A stretch of 64,000 nucleotides of DNA from Buchananella hordeovulneris (GTDB lineage: Bacteria; Actinomycetota; Actinomycetes; Actinomycetales; Actinomycetaceae). Location: positions 186,001 through 250,000 of the forward strand of contig NZ_MQVS01000003.1 of assembly GCF_001907235.1 (NCBI RefSeq), given 5' to 3'. The position numbers were made by a program, and so were the translations under genes. The notes below the pieces were generated by a model. It was not told where the DNA came from and searched no databases. It saw only the letters and a list, made by a program, of their open reading frames with translations. Positions 15,944-23,991 of the stretch are shown here, one piece after another; positions within the stretch are counted from its first letter, which is position 1; every line of letters begins with the position of its first letter.

Positions 15944-18186
15944 GCGCCGATGCCCAGCAGCCCGTCAGCTATGAGCCCTCGGGCAGTGGCGCTCTCCGCC
16001 CCAAGGCTCGGCTGCTCCGGACACTCGGCAGCGACCTGATCAGCAGCGACAAGGTTGCCCTGATCGAACTGGTCAAGAACTCCTACGACGCCGACGCCAG
16101 CGTTGTTCTGATCTGCTTCCATGGTCCGCTGGAGGAAGGGAAGGGTCGCATCGAGGTGTGGGATGACGGCCACGGGATGGACGTCGCCACGCTACAGCGC
16201 TCATGGCTCGACATCGCGACCGACACCAAGAGACGACGCCCTCGCAGCGACGGAGGTCGGCGAGTGCTTGGCGAGAAGGGCATCGGTCGACTCGCCGCAG
16301 CCCGGCTCGGTCACGAGATGATGCTCGTCACGCGGATGACCAATGCCGAAGAGGTCAAACTCCTGATCGACTGGACGGACTTCGATCGTGAGGACGCGTA
16401 CCTCGATCAGATCGAGGTCGCCTGGGAAGTCGGAGCACCCGACGTCTTCTCTGACTCCGGCGCAGCCGTTGACACCTTCTCTGCAGCCGAGAACGAGACC
16501 TGGCATCACGGCCGGGGGACCGTGGTCCAGATTGACCGCCTTTCTCGTGCGTGGGATCGTGACGACCTTCTCGAGCTACGCACGGCACTGACGCGGTTGA
16601 TACGGCCCCGTCCTGGCGCAGGCTCAATTCTCGCGATCGCAGAAGATGCCGAGCCTGACTTCCAGGTGATCCTGGAACTGGTCGATGTCGAGGAGGGTCT
16701 AGAAGACCTCGCTGGCCCTATCGAGCCATCGTCTGAACTCCAGACCCCTCATTACTGCCTCACCGGCTCCGTGGATGCACAGGGGTCCGCGACGCTTCGC
16801 TACATACAGCAGTACCCTCCACTGGAGGAGGATATCGGCGTCAAGCAGTTGTGGACCGATGAGAAGCGCTCCCCGCAGGCAGGACCCTTCGACTTCGAGA
16901 TCAATGTATGGGACCGAGACAAGACAGCCATCCAAAGGACCCTCCAGGAGACCGGTGCAGAGAGCGCAGCTCCCAGCGCGAAGGATTTGAAGGGGTTCCG
17001 CGACACGCTCAGCGAGGTTGCCGGAGTCAGCATCTATCGAGATGGCTTTCGAGTCCTGCCATTCGGTGAAAGCGGCGATGACTGGCTAGGCCTTGACCTG
17101 CGACGCGTCCAGACACCGACCCGTCGGGTGTCGAACAACCAGATCATCGGTCACGTCTTCATTGGCGCGGACACTAACGAGGGGCTCAAGGACCAGTCGA
17201 ACCGCGAGGGCATACTCGCTGGTACCGCGTACTCGGATCTCCAGACGCTAGTGAAAGCCGCGCTCGTTGAGCTTGAGACGCGGCGTTATGCCGCACGCCA
17301 CCCCAAGAAAGAGCCTAGAGAGAGCAAGGGAGGCCTATTCGAGCGCTTCGACCTTGGGGAGATTCGCACCGCCTTGGTCCAGAGCTACCCCGGAGACAAG
17401 CTCCTCATCGAACTCATCGACGACAAGAACCGCGACATCCAAGAAGGAGTAACCAATGTTCAGAACGTCCTGTCGCGATACTCCCGACTGGCCACTCTCG
17501 GGGCACTCATCGATCGCGTCCTCCACGACGGTCGAACCGTCGTGACACGACTCAAGAACATTGCGCGGTTCGGTGCCCGTGACCTTGAGAAGACAAAACT
17601 TACTGACAGTGAGAAGATCACAATCGCCGCGAAAGCCATGTTGGACACGACGGCTCAGGCTGATTTGCTCTCCTCTCTCTTCAAACAGATCGAACCCTTC
17701 GGCGGCCGCAAACGCGGACGCCCCAAGGAAATCAGCACCAGCGACGTCATCGACAAAGCAATCTCAATCCTCCAACAGGAAGCCGAAGACCGCGGCGTCG
17801 AACTGGTCAGAGAGGGTGACCCAGTCGCCGTGAAACTCGACGAAGCTGAACTCTTGACGGTCCTCATCAATCTCATCCAGAACGCCATCTACTGGACATC
17901 AACTCAGTCAAAGGGTACCGAGCGGAAGGTGATCGCTGCCGCCCGGCTTAACGACGACTCCTCATTGAGCGTCGTTGTAAGTGACACTGGACCTGGAGTG
18001 GCGGAGGGCGTTCGCGCGCACATCTTCGATCCCTACTTCTCCAGTAAACCGGAAGGCGTTGGACTCGGTCTGAGCATCGTAGGCAACCTCGTCGAGGACA
18101 TTTACGAAGGCCAGCTTATTCTTGTTGACGAAGGTCCGCTTGACGGGGCGACCTTCGAGGCTACCTTCAGGAGGAGGGTCCAATGA
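15940..18186 (+). CDS. Dual GHKL protein: MORC/Hsp90-like ATPase plus histidine-kinase-like ATPase
   Basis: A 748-residue protein; the ATG at 15940 overlaps the dcm stop. The N-terminal GHKL domain has N-box IELVKNSYDADA (residues 42-53), VWDDGHGM (73-80) and GEKGIGRLAAARLG (111-124), the arrangement of MORC/MutL/Hsp90-type ATPases. A middle region of about 370 residues follows. Near 515-540, RLATLGALIDRVLHDGRTVV resembles a histidine-kinase dimerisation helix with His about residue 528. The C-terminus is a classic kinase HATPase: N-box VLINLIQNAIYW, DTGPGV, IFDPYFSSK and GVGLGLSIV (about 643-713). There is no membrane segment, so it senses something in the cytoplasm, plausibly DNA or its methylation state. 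The receiver gene downstream overlaps by ATGA, so the two are likely partners. Confidence 0.88.
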   Translation: MSADAQQPVSYEPSGSGALRPKARLLRTLGSDLISSDKVALIELVKNSYDADASVVLICFHGPLEEGKGRIEVWDDGHGMDVATLQRSWLDIATDTKRRRPRSDGGRRVLGEKGIGRLAAARLGHEMMLVTRMTNAEEVKLLIDWTDFDREDAYLDQIEVAWEVGAPDVFSDSGAAVDTFSAAENETWHHGRGTVVQIDRLSRAWDRDDLLELRTALTRLIRPRPGAGSILAIAEDAEPDFQVILELVDVEEGLEDLAGPIEPSSELQTPHYCLTGSVDAQGSATLRYIQQYPPLEEDIGVKQLWTDEKRSPQAGPFDFEINVWDRDKTAIQRTLQETGAESAAPSAKDLKGFRDTLSEVAGVSIYRDGFRVLPFGESGDDWLGLDLRRVQTPTRRVSNNQIIGHVFIGADTNEGLKDQSNREGILAGTAYSDLQTLVKAALVELETRRYAARHPKKEPRESKGGLFERFDLGEIRTALVQSYPGDKLLIELIDDKNRDIQEGVTNVQNVLSRYSRLATLGALIDRVLHDGRTVVTRLKNIARFGARDLEKTKLTDSEKITIAAKAMLDTTAQADLLSSLFKQIEPFGGRKRGRPKEISTSDVIDKAISILQQEAEDRGVELVREGDPVAVKLDEAELLTVLINLIQNAIYWTSTQSKGTERKVIAAARLNDDSSLSVVVSDTGPGVAEGVRAHIFDPYFSSKPEGVGLGLSIVGNLVEDIYEGQLILVDEGPLDGATFEATFRRRVQ

Positions 18187-19265
18187 AGGAGAAAGTACGT
18201 GTCCTCATCATCGAGGACAAGGCTGACCTCGCCGCAGACGCGAAGCGCGAAATTGAAGACGCTTTCGAGGAGAGCAATGAGATCGAAGTCGATGTCTCGA
18301 TAGAGACAGATTTTGACAGCGGATTCGCGCGCGTCCGCGAGCGTGAAAGCGACGTGGTCGTGTTGGACGTCCGTCGCGACGCCTGTGAGTCTGTGACAGA
18401 GGACGACACTGCCGGGCAGGCCGTCTATCGTGACATCAAGGAAGCCTGTTTCGCGCCGGTCGTGTTCTGGACGGCTCTACCCGAAAAGGTAAATCATGAG
18501 CAGATGAGCCCTTTGGTCACCGTAGTGACCAAAGAGGAGATGGTCAAGCTTCCGGATGCTATTAAAGCAGCCGTCGCGAGCAGAGCACTGACCACGATCA
18601 GAGATATCGAACAGCATGCCACGGACGTGCTACGCAAGCACATGTGGACGGAACTTGCCCCGAACTGGGCGGAGTACACCAGAGACACTGACTCGGCGGG
18701 CATCACCCAAGTGCTACTTAGCAGGCTCGCTCGAATCCTTGACGAGGATCGCGACCAGAAGTTCACGACTCACCCGAGCCATCGCTACGTGTATCCGCCT
18801 GCATCAGACCGCCGATCACCCGGTGACGTACTTTGCGCAACAGACCAGACCTGGTGGGTAGTTCTCACACCTGCATGTGACTTTGAGCAAACCAAAGTGG
18901 ATTACGTTCTTCTCGCCAAGGCCAGCCCGCTGGCGGAGCATCCTAAGTATCAGAGGTGGAAGAGCGCTAACCCTGGAACTAACAACGAGAAGAACAGTTG
19001 GAAGAGCCTAGACCAGGATGTCCTCAGGGCGACTCACGGAAGGTTCCACTTCCTCCCTGCGTTCCGCGAGATCCCAGACTTGGTGATCGATTTAGAGAAA
19101 GTGAGGGCTGTGGAGGTTGACGCGCTGGACGACTTCGCCTGGGTTGCATCACTCGTCAGTCCGTTTGCTGAGGCATTGCTGGTGCAGCACAGCCACCTCC
19201 GTGGACGCGTCGGAGTGCCCGACCTCGATTCTGAACGTGTCAAGCAGCGCCTACTTGGTGACTGA
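18183..19265 (+). CDS. Receiver-domain protein with an unrecognised C-terminal domain
   Basis: A 360-residue protein, partner of the GHKL kinase-like gene it overlaps. Residues 1-130 form a receiver: VRVLIIEDKAD (acidic pair E11-D12), phosphoacceptor Asp62 in VVVLDVRRD, Thr97 in VVFWTALPE and Lys117 in VVTKEE. No helix-turn-helix output domain follows. Instead there is a helical linker, then a domain with GDVLCATDQTWWVVLTPACD, KVDYVLLAKASPL and GRFHFLPAFREIPDLVIDLE. This looks like an effector or protein-interaction domain rather than a transcription factor. The stop codon TGA at 19263 is the first three bases of an IS left end, so the native C-terminus may have been cut short. Confidence 0.8.
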   Translation: MKEKVRVLIIEDKADLAADAKREIEDAFEESNEIEVDVSIETDFDSGFARVRERESDVVVLDVRRDACESVTEDDTAGQAVYRDIKEACFAPVVFWTALPEKVNHEQMSPLVTVVTKEEMVKLPDAIKAAVASRALTTIRDIEQHATDVLRKHMWTELAPNWAEYTRDTDSAGITQVLLSRLARILDEDRDQKFTTHPSHRYVYPPASDRRSPGDVLCATDQTWWVVLTPACDFEQTKVDYVLLAKASPLAEHPKYQRWKSANPGTNNEKNSWKSLDQDVLRATHGRFHFLPAFREIPDLVIDLEKVRAVEVDALDDFAWVASLVSPFAEALLVQHSHLRGRVGVPDLDSERVKQRLLGD

Positions 19266-19308
19266 ACCGTCCTGGGTTTGGTTCCATTCCAGTTGAAGGA
19301 GGATTGGA

Positions 19309-19640
19309 ATGTGCCCTAAGAAGTACACCCCTGAGTTGTGTGAGCGCGTGGTTCGGATGGTTCTGGAATGTTGAGCAGCTCAGGCAGGTCCGCGTTCACA
19401 CTCGGTACGGGTCATTGCCCCGTAGGTTGGCGTGGGCGAGGAGTCCTTGCGGTTGTGGTGTAACCGATACGGCCACGAGGTAGAACCAGCGCCTGCGGGC
19501 CAGCGCCTGCAGGAGCAGGACAAGCGTCTCAAGCGGGAACTTGCCGAAGCCCGCCGGGCCAATGAGATCCTCAAGGCTGCGTCGGCTTTCTCGCCAGGGA
19601 ACTCGACTGCCCCACGACGAGATGATCCGGTTCATCGACG
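19309..19640 (+). pseudogene. IS3-family orfA, broken by a stop and frameshift
   Basis: With a GAAGGAGG site upstream, the frame begins MCPKKYTPELCERVVRMVLE and stops at 19372. Family sequence resumes as ESLRLWCNRYGHEVEPAPAG and ELAEARRANEILKAASAF up to the start of orfB. It is non-functional. Confidence 0.85.
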
Positions 19641-20224
19641 AACACCGTGACCGTTTCGGGATCGAGCCAATCTGCCGCACACTCAGTGAGACGGAGTGGG
19701 GGGCATCACCTGTCGCGGTGACCGAGCCGCCAAAACCCGCCCAGCTTCGGCACGGGCTGTGCGAGATGAGGTCCTGCTACCTGAGATCAAGCGGATTCAC
19801 CAGGAGAACTACAGTGTCTGCGGGGTAGGCAAGATGCATCACGCCATGCTGCGTGTCGGCTGGCAGATCGGTCGTGACCAGGTCGCCCGCCTGATGAGGA
19901 ACATCGGCCTCCAGGGCGCAGGCCGCGACCGCAAACCATGCACCACAGGCCTTACCGGGCAACTGGATACCCGCCTGGACCTGATCGAACGCCGGTTGGC
20001 CGCCAAGCGCCCGCATTAACTGTGGGTTGCTGACATCACCTACGTACGTGTGCTGACGGGATTGTGTTACGTCGCGTTCATCACCGGCGTCTATACCCGC
20101 CGCATCGTGGGCTGGGCCGTCCGGGCAAGTCTGCACACCACAGGACTACTGCTGCTGACTCTCGAGCAGGCCCTGCAGTACACGGGCGCCAGCCACGTCT
20201 GTGAAGGCTTGGTCCACCACATAG
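19622..20224 (+). pseudogene. IS3-family orfB transposase, frameshifted, stopped and truncated
   Basis: MIRFIDEHRDRFGIEPICRT opens the frame. It shifts near 19700 to ENYSVCGVGKMHHAMLRVGW and IGRDQVARLMRNIGLQG, meets a TAA at 20018 in place of the residue before LWVADITYV, and ends at LEQALQYTGASHVCEGLVHH. The second catalytic Asp and the Glu are lost with the 3' end. Confidence 0.87.
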
Positions 20225-20225
20225 C

Positions 20226-20352
20226 GCCTCGGCGCGGCAGGCCCGGGGTGTCCGGCTCGTAAATGCGAGCTGGGCCCTTCCGGAACCAGGGCTCTCTTCC
20301 GTGGAGGCCGACGGAATTAGGCCACGCGAGCCGGGCCCCTCCGGCATCGTGC
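20226..20352. other. Right border of the island
   Basis: About 130 bases of high-GC sequence join the broken IS to the DUF4291 gene. No coding potential, tRNA end or inverted repeat was recognised. Composition returns to that of the chromosome here. Confidence 0.5.
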
Positions 20353-20913
20353 CTACGGCGCGATCCGGCGCACCAACTGCGCGGGCAGCGGATACGGCCG
20401 CTCCAGCGGCAGCAGCCGCTTGGCCTGCGCGGCCCGGCCGCCTTGCGCCAGCTCCGCTATCTTGCGTGCCCGGTCCGTCAGGTCCGTGATCTCCAGCACC
20501 CAGTCGTCGACGAACGTGCGGATCAGGTGGCGGCTAATGCCGACCTGGATGCTGTAGTGATTCAACGCCGCGCCCCGCAGCGACCGCTCAGGATCCCACT
20601 GCACATGGACTTCGGCCGTCGCCAACACGTCCGGGTGCCCGTCGGTCAGCACCGCCCGCGCCAGCGCCTCCTCCCAGCCGCTCCGCGAGATGCGCACCGC
20701 CAAGATCCGCTCCTGCCCCGCTTTGCGCGCCCAGTTGCTGCGATGCATCAGCCACAGGAAGGACGGCTTGATCCACGTCATCCGCTGAAAGCTGAAAGGC
20801 GCGACGAACCGGCCCGCCCGCACGGCCGCGTCGGCGATGGCGGGGGAGTAGGCCTGGTAGACGACGATGCTCTCCCGATCAAAGTCCGCCCGCACCTCGT
20901 ACAGCTCGCCCAT
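20353..20913 (-). CDS. DUF4291 family protein
   Basis: A 186-residue soluble protein. The start at 20913 ([12 protein letters not shown]) has GGAAGGG 6 bases upstream and is preferred to the ATG at 20928 that overlaps that site. The family blocks are clear: [17 protein letters not shown], then [18 protein letters not shown] and [14 protein letters not shown]4291 proteins are widespread in bacteria and fungi but have no assigned function; the conserved Trp/Lys/Arg cluster suggests a nucleic-acid or nucleotide ligand. It is divergent from the membrane-protein gene at 21001. Confidence 0.88.
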   Translation of the reverse strand: MGELYEVRADFDRESIVVYQAYSPAIADAAVRAGRFVAPFSFQRMTWIKPSFLWLMHRSNWARKAGQERILAVRISRSGWEEALARAVLTDGHPDVLATAEVHVQWDPERSLRGAALNHYSIQVGISRHLIRTFVDDWVLEITDLTDRARKIAELAQGGRAAQAKRLLPLERPYPLPAQLVRRIAP

Positions 20914-21000
20914 CGCCGTCCCTTCCATCGTCGCCGAAACTCCGGCAGTCTAGGGCCCGGCACCCCCTCACCCATACCCACAGTCACATCGGAGGCCGAG

Positions 21001-21480
21001 ATGAACAGCAGCCCTCGCCCCCGCCGCCTTCTGGCCAGCAGCGCCTGCGCGCTGGCGGCCATCATCTGCCTCGTTCCCCTCGGTCTCGCGCTGCGCACCG
21101 GTACCGGCCACCTCGGCCAGGGCCTCTTCGCCGCGGCCGCCACCATTCTGGCTGCCGAGCTTGCGGCCGCCGCCTGGCTGCTGCGCCCCCGCGCGTCCCG
21201 TGCGGCCGACGCGACCCGTCCGTCCCACCCGGACTCGCCGCCGTCGACCCCGGCGCGCGCCCAGTGGCGGCCCCTGACCGTGCTCATCCTGCTGGCTGCT
21301 GTCGCCTTCCTCCTTCTCGGTGCCTACGCCGCCTGGCGCCTGCCCGAGCTGCGCGCCTCGGCCGCCGCGGCGGGCAGCCGGGCGGCGCGCGGCGTGCCGT
21401 TCTTCCTCGGCCTACCCTTCGTTCTCGCCCTGGCGCACGCCGCCGTCAGCTGGCGCGCCTGCCGCCGCCCGCCCGGGTAA
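21001..21480 (+). CDS. Small membrane protein of unknown function
   Basis: A 159-residue protein. The ATG at 21001 has GGAGG 6 bases upstream. Four hydrophobic segments are visible, in two pairs: LLASSACALAAIICLVPLGL with GLFAAAATILAAELAAAAWL, then LTVLILLAAVAFLLLGAYAA with VPFFLGLPFVLALAHAAVSW. A Pro/Ser/Thr loop joins the pairs. No family is recognised. The gene ends about 190 bases before folC and may be transcribed with it. Confidence 0.7.
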   Translation: MNSSPRPRRLLASSACALAAIICLVPLGLALRTGTGHLGQGLFAAAATILAAELAAAAWLLRPRASRAADATRPSHPDSPPSTPARAQWRPLTVLILLAAVAFLLLGAYAAWRLPELRASAAAAGSRAARGVPFFLGLPFVLALAHAAVSWRACRRPPG

Positions 21481-21670
21481 ACACCAGAGCCCGTGCCCGT
21501 ACGCGGGCGGGTGCCGGGATGGCAACCTGCGGATTAGAAGACCGCAGGTTGGTGGCCCCGTGCCCAGGCGGCAGAGAGCGAGGCCACGGTGGGCGACCCC
21601 GCCGAGCCCGATGCGGCCCGCGCCTACCGCGCCAGTAAACTGGGCGCGGACACTGACAGAGAGGGCGCAC

Positions 21671-23464
21671 GTGACCAACCAACACCCGGGGGCCGCATTC
21701 GGTCTGCCCGACCCGCACGCACACCACCCGCTGGCCCGCACCCCGGGCGGCTGGGAGGAACCCGCCCCCGCGCCGGAGCGGTTCGACGAGATGGCCGAGT
21801 ACTTCGCGGCCGCCGCCGCGGGCCCGGACACCGACGCCGCCGACGCGGCGGCCGACCCCGACGGCGCTGCCGACCCGCAGGCCGAGTTGACGGCGGCCCT
21901 GCAGAACCTGGCGGCCGCCCGCCTGGCCGACCCCGAGCTGCTGGCCGCCCTGCTGGCCGATGCGGACCTGGACGAGTACGAGGACGACTTCCCCTCCGCC
22001 ACCGAGCCCGAGGTGGACGAACAGTTCGCGGCCGCCGAGGCCCGCGCCCGGCAGGCGGGCCTGACGCCGCGCGAGGCCCGCGCGCACGCCGTCGCTCTGG
22101 CGGCCGCCGCCCGCGAGTCCGAGTTGGAGGCCGAGGTCGACGCCATCTACCAGGCGATCCTGCGCCGCGCCCCCGAGCACGACGTGCAGCCGTCGCTGCA
22201 GCGCGTCCAACGCGCCTGCGAGCTGCTGGGCGACCCGCAGCTGGCCTACCACACGGTCCACGTCACCGGCACCAACGGCAAGACCTCCACCGCCCGCATG
22301 ATCTCCTCCCTGCTGCGGGAGCGGGGCGTCAGCGTCGGTACCTTCACCTCCCCGCACCTGCACACGGTGCGCGAACGCATGCGCATCGGCCTGGAGCCCC
22401 TCAGCCGGGAAGCGTTCCTGGAGGCGTGGGAGTCGGTCGGCCCCATCGTCGAGCTCGTTGACGCCGAATCGGTGGCCGCCGGGGGCCCGGCGATGAGCTT
22501 CTTCGAGGTCTTTACCGTGCTCGGCTTTACGGCGTTCGCCAACGCCGGGGTGGAGGCCGCCGTCATCGAGGTCGGCATGGGCGGGCGCTGGGACGCCACC
22601 AACGTGGTGCAGTCCGCCGTCCAGGTCATCACCCCGATCTCCCGCGACCACACGCAGTGGCTCGGCACCACCCTGGCCGACATCGCCCGCGAAAAGGCCG
22701 GGATTCTACGGCCGGGCGGCACCGTCGTCGTCGGCCCGCAGCCCGAAGAAGCCGCCGCCGTCCTGGCTGTGGCCGCCGCCGAGCTCGATGTGACCGTGCG
22801 CCAGTACGGCCCCGACTTCCACTACGCCGACCGTGAGCTGGCCGTCGGCGGGCAAATGTGCACCCTGGTCACGCCCGCCGCCCGCTACGAGGACGTCTAC
22901 CTGCCGCTGCACGGCGAACACCAGGCCCTCAACGCCGCCACCGCCCTGGTCGCCACCGAGGCCCTCTTCGGGGGCGGGGCGCTGCCGCCCCTGCTGGTCG
23001 AGCACGGGTTCGCGGCCGCCTCCTCGCCCGGTCGCCTGGAGGTGGTGCGCTCCAGCCCGACCGTCATCGTCGACGGCGCCCACAACCCCGCCGGGGTGGC
23101 CGCGCTGCGGGCCGCCCTGGAGGAGGCCTTCGGCTTCAGCAAACTCGTCGGGGTGTTTGCCGCGATGGCGGACAAGGACGTCGAGCCGATGCTGGCCGAG
23201 CTGGAGCCGCTGCTGGAGTCCATCGTCGTCACCTCGCTGTCATCGGGGCGGGCCATGGATGTCGACGAGCTCGGCGAGGTTGCGGCCGACGTCTTCGGCC
23301 CCGACCGCGTCACCGTGCACTGCGCCCTGCCCGAGGCCCTGGACGCCGCCGTCACCCTGGCCGAGGCGGGAGACGACCCAGCCGCCTCCACCGGGGTGCT
23401 GGTCACCGGGTCGCTGCTGCTGGTGGCCGAGGCACGCTCCCTGTTCGGAAAAGCCACCGCGTGA
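21671..23464 (+). CDS. folC: Folylpolyglutamate/dihydrofolate synthase with a long acidic N-terminal extension
   Basis: FolC adds glutamate to folates, and in bifunctional forms to dihydropteroate, in the cytoplasm. The GTG at 21671, after GAGAGGG, gives 597 residues, where most FolC proteins have 430-460. The Mur-ligase core starts near residue 155: VDAIYQAILRRAPE, the ATP loop HVTGTNGKTSTARM near 197, SPHLHTVRERM, the metal and ATP site EVGMGGRWDATN and the C-terminal domain with VIVDGAHNPAGV. The first 150 residues are Ala/Asp/Glu-rich and low in complexity. An internal start nearer the core cannot be excluded, though the frame is well kept. It is followed by ndk, a usual actinobacterial neighbour. 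Confidence 0.95.
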   Translation: MTNQHPGAAFGLPDPHAHHPLARTPGGWEEPAPAPERFDEMAEYFAAAAAGPDTDAADAAADPDGAADPQAELTAALQNLAAARLADPELLAALLADADLDEYEDDFPSATEPEVDEQFAAAEARARQAGLTPREARAHAVALAAAARESELEAEVDAIYQAILRRAPEHDVQPSLQRVQRACELLGDPQLAYHTVHVTGTNGKTSTARMISSLLRERGVSVGTFTSPHLHTVRERMRIGLEPLSREAFLEAWESVGPIVELVDAESVAAGGPAMSFFEVFTVLGFTAFANAGVEAAVIEVGMGGRWDATNVVQSAVQVITPISRDHTQWLGTTLADIAREKAGILRPGGTVVVGPQPEEAAAVLAVAAAELDVTVRQYGPDFHYADRELAVGGQMCTLVTPAARYEDVYLPLHGEHQALNAATALVATEALFGGGALPPLLVEHGFAAASSPGRLEVVRSSPTVIVDGAHNPAGVAALRAALEEAFGFSKLVGVFAAMADKDVEPMLAELEPLLESIVVTSLSSGRAMDVDELGEVAADVFGPDRVTVHCALPEALDAAVTLAEAGDDPAASTGVLVTGSLLLVAEARSLFGKATA

Positions 23465-23532
23465 TGGCCAGCGCATTATGATGCCCAAAATCAGCCTGAG
23501 GGCCTTTGGGCCCAGACTTTAGGGGAGAAGAT

Positions 23533-23976
23533 ATGCCTGGCACCGAGACCCAGCCCGTCGAACACTCGCTCGTCCTCATCAAGCCCGACGCCTACGCCCG
23601 CGGCCTGACCGGCGAGATCCTGCGCCGCATCGAGCTCAAGGGCTACAAACTGACCGCCCTGCGCATCGTCGAGGCCAGCCGGGAGGACCTAGAGCGCCAC
23701 TACGTCGAGCACAAGGACCGCTTCTACTTTGCGGGCCTGGTGGACTACATGACGGAGGGGCCGCTGGTGGCCGTCGTCGCCGAGGGACACCGGGTCATCG
23801 AAGGCATCCGCACGATGATGGGCGCCACCAACCCGACCCTGGCCGCTCCCGGCACCATTCGGGGCGACTTCGGGCGCGACTGGGGCACCGGCCAGATGCG
23901 GAACGTGGTGCACGCCTCGGACTCCCCGGAGTCGGCCGACCGCGAGATCGCCATCTGGTTCCCTGACCACGACTGA
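23533..23976 (+). CDS. ndk: Nucleoside diphosphate kinase
   Basis: A 147-residue enzyme that moves the gamma-phosphate of ATP to other nucleoside diphosphates through a phosphohistidine. The ATG at 23533 has AGGGGAGAAG just upstream. The family landmarks are HSLVLIKPDAYARGL, GATNPTLAAPGTIRGDF and the catalytic His127 in RNVVHASDSPESA. Length and motifs are standard. A 68-base gap separates it from folC, and smc starts 16 bases after its stop. Confidence 0.97.
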   Translation: MPGTETQPVEHSLVLIKPDAYARGLTGEILRRIELKGYKLTALRIVEASREDLERHYVEHKDRFYFAGLVDYMTEGPLVAVVAEGHRVIEGIRTMMGATNPTLAAPGTIRGDFGRDWGTGQMRNVVHASDSPESADREIAIWFPDHD

Positions 23977-23991
23977 GGCAACCCCACCTAG

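Larger units (their letters stand above)
19263..20225 (+). mobile_element. IS3-family remnant, left end intact, right end missing
   Basis: It starts with the same terminal sequence as the IS at 9446 (TGAACCGTCCTGGGTTTGG and onward, 22 bases identical), in the same orientation. OrfA and orfB follow with several breaks. The element ends in the middle of the DDE domain, just after GLVHH near 20224, with no right inverted repeat. The proteins differ from those of the first IS, so it is a related but different element. Confidence 0.87.

Noticed and set aside
9446-20225. Active composite transposon
   Set aside because: Both flanking transposases are broken, the right-hand IS lacks its right end, and no matching target duplication was found, so current mobility is not supported.
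21446-22651. Long minus-strand frame opposite folC
   Set aside because: GC-rich shadow of folC: Gly/Arg/His-rich, no family match and no ribosome binding site.
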